Source: Deinococcus aestuarii
GTDB lineage: Bacteria > Deinococcota > Deinococci > Deinococcales > Deinococcaceae
DNA length: 64,000 nucleotides
Direction of reading: 5' to 3'
Assembly: GCF_018863415.1 (NCBI RefSeq)
Contig: NZ_JAHKSN010000015.1
Coordinates: forward strand, 1-64,000
Of the stretch, positions 16,919-23,515 are shown piece after piece (position 1 is the stretch's first letter; each line of letters opens with the position of its first letter). A program made the position numbers and the translations under genes. Under the pieces are notes generated by a model that searched no databases, was not told the origin of the DNA, and saw only the letters and a list, made by a program, of their open reading frames with translations.

Positions 16919-17802
16919 ACGCGCTTCACCGTCCGCCCGAACAGCCCCTCGGGGCGCAGCAGCAGCACGAGCAGGAAGGCGACCAGCCCGTAGGCGTCGC
17001 GGTAATTGTTGCTGATGTAGTAAGCCCCCAGCGACTCCACCACCCCGAGCACCAGCCCGCCCGCGACGGCGCCCGGCAGGTTGCCCAGCCCGCCGAGGAC
17101 GGTGACGATAAAGGCCTTGGTGGTGTAGTTCTCGCCCACGGTGGGAAAGGCGTAGAGCAGCGGCATCAGCAGCACCCCCGCGACGGCGGCGAAGGCCACC
17201 CCCAGCCCGAAGACGATGGCCTGGATGTGGGCGGTCTTCACGCCCTGCAATTCCGCCCCGAGCGGATTTTGCGCGGTGGCGCGGATGGCGCGGCCCAGCT
17301 CGGTGCGGTAGAGCAGCAGGTTGAGCCCCGCGATGGCGAGCGCCGTGCCCAACCCCGCGATCAGAAGCGGAATGCTGACCTGCACGCCGCCGAGCTGGAA
17401 GGTGTTCGTCGCGTAGGGGACGTTGATGTTCTGCGGCTGCGCCCCGAAGGTCAGGAGGAGCGTATTGCTGATGATCAGGCCGATGCCCAGGGTGGCGAGC
17501 ATACTCCCCTCGCTCAGCCGGTCGCCGAGCCGCGCGAGGACGAGGCGCTGGATCACGAAGCCCAGCGCGAAGCCCACGGGCGCGGCCACGAGCAGGCTGA
17601 GGTAGGGGTCGAGGTCGAAGGTGCGAAAGAGCGCCAGCGTGATGAACATGCCGATGGCGAGAAAGTCGCCGTGCGCGAAGTTGATCACCCGCATCACCCC
17701 GAAGATCAGGCTGAGGCCGGTGCCGATCAGGGCGTAGAGCCCCCCGGTGAGGAGCCCCTGCGCGAGCGTCTGTATCAGGGCCGTGAGGCCAGCTTGGTCC
17801 AT
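16915..17802 (-). CDS. livH: Branched-chain amino-acid ABC transporter permease LivH
   Basis: A 295-residue permease with the LivH signatures GGLYALIGTGLSLIFGVMR, INFAHGDFLAIGM and the coupling loop GRAIRATAQNPLGAELQGV. Starts at ATG 17802 after CCCGGAGCCCAC. It is separated from the upstream binding-protein gene by 267 bp that hold an inverted repeat pair, unlike the overlapping permease and ATPase genes that follow. Confidence 0.92.
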   Translation of the reverse strand: MDQAGLTALIQTLAQGLLTGGLYALIGTGLSLIFGVMRVINFAHGDFLAIGMFITLALFRTFDLDPYLSLLVAAPVGFALGFVIQRLVLARLGDRLSEGSMLATLGIGLIISNTLLLTFGAQPQNINVPYATNTFQLGGVQVSIPLLIAGLGTALAIAGLNLLLYRTELGRAIRATAQNPLGAELQGVKTAHIQAIVFGLGVAFAAVAGVLLMPLLYAFPTVGENYTTKAFIVTVLGGLGNLPGAVAGGLVLGVVESLGAYYISNNYRDAYGLVAFLLVLLLRPEGLFGRTVKRV

Positions 17803-18069
17803 GTGGGCTCCGGGAGGGGAAGGGGTGGGTGATCAGGAGCAAAAGCGAGAGAAGAGCTTTTTGCTCCTCCCCCTTGAGGAGAGAGGCTGGGACTCGCAGA
17901 GCTGCTTGCAGAGGGGGTGAGCGGGATGGGCGTCGAGAAGCCAGCAGGCAGGGGGAAGGCATCTTCTCGGCGTTGAAGTTCGCCCCGTCGCCCCCTCACC
18001 CCGGCCCTCTCTCCTTCGGAGCTGGACCAGTCCCGCCAGGGGCGAGGGAGAAAAACTCCTCCCCGCCCC
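17803..18069. repeat. Dispersed repeat pair in inverted orientation between SBP and livH
   Basis: Two half-elements of the family also seen at 14147-14294 lie head to head at about 17863-17920 (CTCCTCCCCCTTGAGGAG, later GAGGGGGTGAG) and 17988-18053 (CCCCTCACCCCGGCCCTC, later CAGTCCCGCCAGGGGCGAG). As RNA they could fold into a large imperfect stem-loop directly after the binding-protein gene. It may stabilise or truncate the transcript so that binding protein is made in excess. Confidence 0.55.
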
Positions 18070-19227
18070 TCACCGCTCGAACTTGAGCGTGCGCGGCACG
18101 ACCGTCTTGGGATAGACGGGCACAAAGGCCCCGCCCTGCACCTGCTGGGCCACCATCGCCAGCGGGTTCTGGTTGCGGAAGCCCTCGTAGTCCTTGAACT
18201 GGACTGGCCCGAAGGCGGTCTGCATCGTCAGGGAGTTCAGGGCCGCCTTCACCTTCTCGCGGTCGGTGCCCCCAGCGCGGCGGATCGCCTCGGCGGCGGC
18301 GAGGACGCCCGCGTAGGCCTGGGCGGCGTGGTAGCTCGGGTCCTGGCCGCCCAGCGCTTTCTTGAGTTCCACGTTGAGCTTCTGGGTGCCCGCGTAGCGC
18401 AGTTGCGGAATCCAGGCGGTCGCGGTGACGACGTTCTCGGCGGCGCTCCCGGCGTCCTTCACGAACTCGGGCAGCGCGAAGCCCGCCGCGCCCCCGGCGA
18501 AGAGGCGGGGCTTCACGCCGACCTCGCGCGCCTGACGCATCAGGGCGACGGAATCCTCCGCGTAGGAGACCATCAGGATGCCGTCGGGGTTTTTCGCCTT
18601 GATGCGGTTCAGGACCGGGCGGAAGTCGGTCAGGCCCTTGTCGTAGCGCTGGTCCTCGACGATCTGGATGCCGTAACTCTTGGCGAGGTCCTGGGCGGCG
18701 TCGGCCACGCTCTTCTCGAAGGCGCCCGTGCCCGCGATGACCGCCATCGTCTTGAACTTGTGGTCGCGGAAGATGTTGAGGATGACGCGGGCGTACTCGG
18801 TGGCGGGCTGGTTGAGGCGGAACACGTAGTCGTTGCCGGGCTTGGTGATGTCGTCGCCGCTGGAGCTGAAGACGAGCGCGGGGACCTTCTGGCGGGCGAG
18901 GTACTGCGCCTGCGCCTTGACGAGGCTCGACGAGTACTCGTTGAGCACCAGCGGCACCCCGGCGTTCACCAGCCGCTCGGCGGCGGCGAGGCCCTTGTTC
19001 ACGTCCGAGGCGTTGTCCTCGATGACGAGTTCTATTTTCCGGCCCAGGACGCCCCCCCGGCGGTTGACCTCCTCGACGCCGACCTTGAAGCCCGCGAGCT
19101 GCATCTTGCCGAACTCGGCGAAACGGCCCGTGACCGACGTGATCGCGCCGATCTTGATCGTGCCCCCCTGGGCCTGGGCGGCGCCGAGCAGGGCGAGGCT
19201 GAGGGTAAAGAGGGTGACTGTGCGCAT
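18070..19227 (-). CDS. ABC transporter substrate-binding protein, amino-acid (LivK/LivJ-like) type
   Basis: A 385-residue periplasmic receptor. A Sec signal peptide (MRTVTLFTLSLALLGAAQAQ) precedes the mature domain, which opens with IKIGAITSVTGRFAEFG as in Leu/Ile/Val-binding and amide-binding proteins. The ATG follows AAGGAGTTCCCC. It is the second gene of the operon, 29 nt after the GntR gene, and feeds LivHMGF. The ligand could be branched-chain amino acids, another amino acid or an amide; the sequence alone does not say. Confidence 0.9.
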   Translation of the reverse strand: MRTVTLFTLSLALLGAAQAQGGTIKIGAITSVTGRFAEFGKMQLAGFKVGVEEVNRRGGVLGRKIELVIEDNASDVNKGLAAAERLVNAGVPLVLNEYSSSLVKAQAQYLARQKVPALVFSSSGDDITKPGNDYVFRLNQPATEYARVILNIFRDHKFKTMAVIAGTGAFEKSVADAAQDLAKSYGIQIVEDQRYDKGLTDFRPVLNRIKAKNPDGILMVSYAEDSVALMRQAREVGVKPRLFAGGAAGFALPEFVKDAGSAAENVVTATAWIPQLRYAGTQKLNVELKKALGGQDPSYHAAQAYAGVLAAAEAIRRAGGTDREKVKAALNSLTMQTAFGPVQFKDYEGFRNQNPLAMVAQQVQGGAFVPVYPKTVVPRTLKFER

Positions 19228-19256
19228 GGGGAACTCCTTGTGGCGGGAGGGGAGGG

Positions 19257-19913
19257 TCAGGGGTGGGCGTGGTGCCTGCGGACGGCCCCCGCGACGCGGG
19301 TGAGGTGCGCCCGCATCGCGGCCTCGGCGCCGGGGCCGTCGCGCTGGCGCAGGGCGTGTTCGACGGCGCGGTGTTCCTCGTGGCTGCGCCGCAGGTGGGC
19401 GGGGTCATTCAGGAGCAGCGGCCCGGCCAGCCGCATCTCGCGGGCGAGAAGTTCGGCGTGGCGGGCAAGCCGCCCGTTGCCGCAGGTCTGCACGATGATT
19501 CTGTGGAAGCGGGCGTCCAGCTCCCGGAAGCCCCGGTGATCGGCCACCGCCGCCGCGCCCTGGGCGTCGAGCACCCCGCGCAGGGCCGCGAGGTCGGTCC
19601 CGCCCATCCGCCCCGCCGCGAGGCAGGCCGCCAGCCCCTCGACCGCCGCGCGCAGCTCGTAGAGTTCGAGCAGTCCGGAGACGTCGAGCCGCGCGACCTC
19701 CACCCCCCGGCGCGAGTGCTCCACCGCCAGCCCCTCCCCCACCAGCAGCAGCACCGCCTCCCGCACGGGCGAGCGGCTCACCCCGAGCTGCCGGGCGAGT
19801 TCGGGCACGCTCAGGCGGGTTCCCGGCGCGAGGTCCCCCGCCAGGATCGCACCGCGCAGCCGCTCGCGCACGGCGTCCACCACCCGCGCGCTGCCCACCG
19901 GTTGAAGCAACAC
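19257..19913 (-). CDS. GntR-family transcriptional regulator (FCD/FadR subfamily)
   Basis: About 218 residues: an N-terminal winged helix (AGDLAPGTRLSVPELARQLGVSRSPVREAVLLL) and an all-helical FCD ligand domain containing the metal-binding pattern ELDARFHRII and EEHRAVEHAL. The frame is open to GTG 19922, but the AAGGAGG there lies on top of that codon, so I prefer GTG 19913, eight bases after it. It leads the liv operon and probably controls it in response to the transported compound or a metabolite. Confidence 0.87.
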   Translation of the reverse strand: MLLQPVGSARVVDAVRERLRGAILAGDLAPGTRLSVPELARQLGVSRSPVREAVLLLVGEGLAVEHSRRGVEVARLDVSGLLELYELRAAVEGLAACLAAGRMGGTDLAALRGVLDAQGAAAVADHRGFRELDARFHRIIVQTCGNGRLARHAELLAREMRLAGPLLLNDPAHLRRSHEEHRAVEHALRQRDGPGAEAAMRAHLTRVAGAVRRHHAHP

Positions 19914-19980
19914 CAAAGGCACCTCCTTCCCTCCGGGGAGCCCGGCGGACGTAGATGAAAAGCTTGAGGAACAGATGAAG

Positions 19981-19994
19981 TGTTACATGTAACA
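19981..19994. promoter_or_regulatory. Perfect 14-bp palindrome, likely GntR operator
   Basis: TGTTACATGTAACA is a perfect palindrome 59 bp or more upstream of the gntR start, in an unusually AT-rich patch for this genome. On the minus strand TTGCGC and TAACAC flank it at a 16-bp spacing, so it may overlap a promoter. FadR/FCD regulators often bind such short symmetric sites; autoregulation of the gntR-liv operon is inferred. Confidence 0.55.
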
Positions 19995-20076
19995 GGCTGG
20001 AGCGCAAGAGGCGAGGGGAGGCGACTCCGGGCCCGTGGTCGGCACGTCTCACGTGACAGGACCGGGGAAGGCGCGC

Positions 20077-21159
20077 TCATCCGGGGGGGAGAAGGGGCAG
20101 GGTCTCCCCTCCCTGCGCCCCGTCCCGCCTCGCCAGGTTGAGGACGCTCACGCCGAGCAGCCGCACGCCCCGCCCCTCGATCAGGTCCGGGGTGAGGAGC
20201 CCGGCGGCGACCTCGGCGATCTCCCCGGCCCCTTGCAGCCGCCGCTCGCCGGTCCTGCGGCGCGTGACCGGCGTCCAGTCCCCGTACCGCAGCTTGAGGA
20301 CCACCGTGCGGCCCACGTAGCCGCGCCGGGCGAGGCGGTCGGCGACCTCCGCCGCGACACCAGGCAGTTCGGCGAGCAGGGCCTCGCGCGTCGTGCGGTC
20401 TTCCTCGAAGGTCCGCTCCACGCCGATGGACCGCGCCTCGCGGTGCGCCTCGACGGGCCGCTCGTCCACGCCGCGCGCGAGGTCGTGGAGCCGGGGCGCG
20501 AGCTTGCCGGGGCCGAGCAGGGTCCGCAGGACGGGGAGGGACCTCGCGCGCAGGTCCGCGCCCGTCCGGATGCCGTGCGCCCGCAGCTTCCCGGCGATCA
20601 CCGGGCCTACCCCGTGGAATTCCTCGACCGGCAGAGCGGCGAGCAGGGCGTCCACCTCCTCCGGGCGGATCACGGTCAGCCCGGCGGGTTTGCGCAGCCC
20701 GCTGGCGAGCTTGGCGAGAAACTTGTTCACCGACACCCCGGCCGAACAGGTCAGGCCCGTCTCCGCCAGGATGTCGGCCTGGATGCTGCGGGCCATCTCC
20801 TCGGCCTGGTCGAGGGTCCGGCCCTCCCGGGTCACGTCGAGGTAGGCCTCGTCGAGGGCCAGCGGCTCGATCACGTCGGTGTACCGAGAGAAGAGGCCGT
20901 GAATCTGGGCGGAGACGGCGCGGTACAGGTCCATCCGCTGCGGGATGAGGACGAGCCCCGGGCAGCGCTGGACGGCGAAGTGGACGGGCATGGCGCTGCG
21001 CACCCCGAAGCCCCGGGCGACGTAGTTGGCGGTCATGACGGCCCCCCTGCGGGCGGTGGCGATCACGGCGACGGGCTCCCCCGCCAGCTCCGGCCGCTCG
21101 CGCAGCTCGACCGAGGCGTAAAAGGCGTCCATATCCACGTGCACGACAGCTCGGGTCAT
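20077..21159 (-). CDS. dinB: DNA polymerase IV (Y-family translesion polymerase)
   Basis: A 360-residue Y-family polymerase that copies past damaged bases. The first catalytic motif reads HVDMDAFYASVE with the Phe steric gate before Tyr, the second LALDEAYLDVT with the acidic pair, followed by the thumb helix-hairpin-helix VEEFHGVGPVIAGKLRAHG and the little-finger domain. The C-terminal ETLPLL may be the sliding-clamp-binding peptide. It is divergent from the FAD oxidase gene with 69 bp between; I see no radiation/desiccation response motif there. DinB is patchy in Deinococcus, so this may be an accessory gene. Confidence 0.92.
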   Translation of the reverse strand: MTRAVVHVDMDAFYASVELRERPELAGEPVAVIATARRGAVMTANYVARGFGVRSAMPVHFAVQRCPGLVLIPQRMDLYRAVSAQIHGLFSRYTDVIEPLALDEAYLDVTREGRTLDQAEEMARSIQADILAETGLTCSAGVSVNKFLAKLASGLRKPAGLTVIRPEEVDALLAALPVEEFHGVGPVIAGKLRAHGIRTGADLRARSLPVLRTLLGPGKLAPRLHDLARGVDERPVEAHREARSIGVERTFEEDRTTREALLAELPGVAAEVADRLARRGYVGRTVVLKLRYGDWTPVTRRRTGERRLQGAGEIAEVAAGLLTPDLIEGRGVRLLGVSVLNLARRDGAQGGETLPLLPPG

Positions 21160-21228
21160 GGGGGCAGTGTGACGCGGCGGGCGGGGTCAGGGCGAGTGCG
21201 GAGGCGGGCGGGCGCACAATGGGGCGCG

Positions 21229-22509
21229 ATGACCCACCCGCCGATCACGTCACCGAGGAACTGGGCCGGGAACTACACCTACCACGCGGCGAGCTGGCAC
21301 CGCCCGCGCGACGTGGAGGAGGTGCGGGCCCTCGTCGCCCGCGCGGACCGGGTGAAGGTCTCGGGCACCCGCCACTCCTTCAACGGCGTCGCGGACACGA
21401 CCGGGGCGATGCTCTCGCTGGAGCACCTGAACCGCGTCGTGGGGCTGGACGAGGAGCGGCGCACGGTCACCGTGGAGGGCGGGGTGCGGTACGGGGAGCT
21501 GGGCCGCTTCCTGCACGCGCGGGGGTATGGCCTGCCGAACCTCGCCTCCCTCCCGCACCTCTCGGTCGCGGGGGCCTGCGCGACGGCCACCCACGGCTCG
21601 GGCGACCGGCTGGGCACCCTCGCCACGTCCGTCTGCGCGCTGGAACTGGTGACGGCGGGCGGCGACCCCGTGGCCCTCTCCCGCGAGGAACACGGGGAAG
21701 CGTTTCGGGGCATGGTCGTCGCGCTCGGTGGCCTCGGCGTCGTCACGCGGCTCACGCTGGAGGTCATCCCGACCTATCAGGTCCGCCAGGACGTGTACGA
21801 GGGGCTGAGCCTGGAGGCGCTGGAGGACAACTTCGGGGCGGTGATGTCGGCGGCGGACAGCGTGAGCCTCTTCACCGACTGGGGAAGCGGGCGGTTTCAC
21901 CAGGCGTGGCTCAAGCGGCGGGTGCGGGAGGGCGAGACCTTCAGGCCGGAGCCGGAATGGTTCGGGGCCACCCCCGCCCCGGAGGACCGTCACCCCATTC
22001 CGGGCCTCTCCGCCGTGAACTGCACCCCGCAGAGGGGCGCGGCGGGCCCCTGGCACGAGCGGCTGCCGCACTTCCGGCTGGAGGACACGCCCAGCAGCGG
22101 CAAGGAACTCCAGAGCGAGTATTTCGTCCCGCGCGAACACGGCCCCGCCGCCCTGCGCGCCCTGCACGGGCTTGGCGAGCAGATCGCCCCCCTCCTCCAG
22201 GTCTCGGAGGTCCGCACGGTGGCGGCGGACGGGTTGTGGCTGAGCCCGGCCTACGAGCGGGAGAGCGTGGCCTTCCACTTCACCTGGCACCGGGACGAAC
22301 GGGCGGTGCGCGAATTGCTCCCGGCCCTCGAAGCCCGGCTCGCGCCCTTCGGCGTCCGCCCGCACTGGGGCAAGGTGTTCACCCTGCCGCCCGCGCACCT
22401 GCGCGCGTCGTACGCGAGGCTGCCCGACTTCCGGGACCTGCTCGTGTCCCTTGACCCCCGGGGCAAGTTCCGCAACGCCTTTCTGGAGACGTTCATCTTT
22501 GGGGCGTAG
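21229..22509 (+). CDS. FAD-dependent oxidase of the alditol/xylitol oxidase (L-gulonolactone oxidase-like) family
   Basis: A 426-residue flavoprotein with the VAO-type FAD-binding domain. GTRHSFNGVAD at about 46-56 carries the His (about 49) that bonds covalently to FAD in alditol oxidase, and ATATHGSGDRLGTLAT is the second FAD segment; the C-terminal sugar-oxidase domain contains HWGKVF and ends in the family-type KFRNAFL. It probably oxidises a polyol or lactone with oxygen, releasing hydrogen peroxide. No Shine-Dalgarno precedes the ATG; CACAAT lies eight bases upstream, so it may be leaderless. Confidence 0.85.
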   Translation: MTHPPITSPRNWAGNYTYHAASWHRPRDVEEVRALVARADRVKVSGTRHSFNGVADTTGAMLSLEHLNRVVGLDEERRTVTVEGGVRYGELGRFLHARGYGLPNLASLPHLSVAGACATATHGSGDRLGTLATSVCALELVTAGGDPVALSREEHGEAFRGMVVALGGLGVVTRLTLEVIPTYQVRQDVYEGLSLEALEDNFGAVMSAADSVSLFTDWGSGRFHQAWLKRRVREGETFRPEPEWFGATPAPEDRHPIPGLSAVNCTPQRGAAGPWHERLPHFRLEDTPSSGKELQSEYFVPREHGPAALRALHGLGEQIAPLLQVSEVRTVAADGLWLSPAYERESVAFHFTWHRDERAVRELLPALEARLAPFGVRPHWGKVFTLPPAHLRASYARLPDFRDLLVSLDPRGKFRNAFLETFIFGA

Positions 22510-22625
22510 GCGGTGGGGACGCCCCGTTGCGCACAGGCCACGGGCGGGCGCAGGATGGGGCCTCCAACCCCTGATCCCGGCCCCTCTCCACGAGGGGAAC
22601 GGTCACCTCGCTCCCGGAGGCACCC

Positions 22626-23351
22626 ATGCGTCACCTCGTCCTGGCCGCGCTGCTCACCCTCTCCGTGTCGCTGGCCGCGCCCGTGCAGCTTCGGGCGCCC
22701 GACGGGTTGATGCTGTACGGCGAGTCGGTCTCCCCCGCCCGGCCCCGGGGCGTGGTGCTCCTCCTGCACGCGGCGGGGCAGAACCTGCACGAGTTCGACG
22801 GGATCGCGCCCAGATTCGCGCGGGAGGGCTACGCCTCGCTCGCGCTCGACGGGCGGTTCGGCGGCGAGTACGACGGACGGCACAACCGCACGGTGGCGGG
22901 CCTGGGCGACCGGACGCTGACCGGGACGGACGCGCTGGCGGACCTCGGCGTGGCGCTCGCGTGGCTGCGGGAACGCCACCCGGGCCTCCCCGTCTTCGCG
23001 CTGGGAGGCGGCCAGAGCGGCGCCCTGCTCTTTGTCCTCGCGGCGCGGCATCCGGACCTCGCCGGGATTCTGGCGTTCAGCCCCAACCGGGGTGATCTTT
23101 TCGACCTGGACGCCCTCGCCGAGGCGCGGCGGGTGCGGGTGCCCGTCTTCGTCACGAGCGGCGACGAGCCCTTCGAGATCGCGGCGGCGCGCGACCTGCT
23201 CGCGGCGGCGGGCTCGTCGCGCCGGGTCCGGTACGTCCCGCCCGGGTTCGGCCTGCGCGGGGTGGCGAACCTCGATCCCGCCAAGACGACGGAGAAGGCG
23301 GTCACGGAGGGGTACTGGGCCGCCGTCCTCCGCTTCCTGCGGGGGTCGTAG
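22626..23351 (+). CDS. Secreted alpha/beta hydrolase-like protein lacking the catalytic His
   Basis: A 241-residue protein with a cleavable signal peptide (cut near AAPV, residue 18) and an alpha/beta-hydrolase core: LLLHAAGQN (oxyanion loop), the elbow LGGGQSGAL with Ser near 131, and VTSGDEPFE supplying an Asp. The third triad member is absent: no histidine occurs after that Asp, where relatives have a His before the last helix. It may be a non-enzymatic relative or use a different residue. The ATG follows CCGGAGGCACCC. Confidence 0.75.
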   Translation: MRHLVLAALLTLSVSLAAPVQLRAPDGLMLYGESVSPARPRGVVLLLHAAGQNLHEFDGIAPRFAREGYASLALDGRFGGEYDGRHNRTVAGLGDRTLTGTDALADLGVALAWLRERHPGLPVFALGGGQSGALLFVLAARHPDLAGILAFSPNRGDLFDLDALAEARRVRVPVFVTSGDEPFEIAAARDLLAAAGSSRRVRYVPPGFGLRGVANLDPAKTTEKAVTEGYWAAVLRFLRGS

Positions 23352-23515
23352 AAACATTGTTGGCGGGCACCCGGTTCGGGCCCGAGTCACCCTGACGGTA
23401 AGAGTTCTGCAAGGGCAGGGCTGTTCATCATTGAACGAGTTGTTCCCGGGCCCCGGATCACGCGGGACCCACCTCACCCTCCGCGCTCCGCTCTTTCCCT
23501 TCACCAGGGGTGGTT

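Noticed and set aside
21160..21228. Search for a radiation/desiccation response motif before dinB
   Set aside because: No palindrome resembling TTATGTCATTGACATAA occurs here or elsewhere that I could see in the window.
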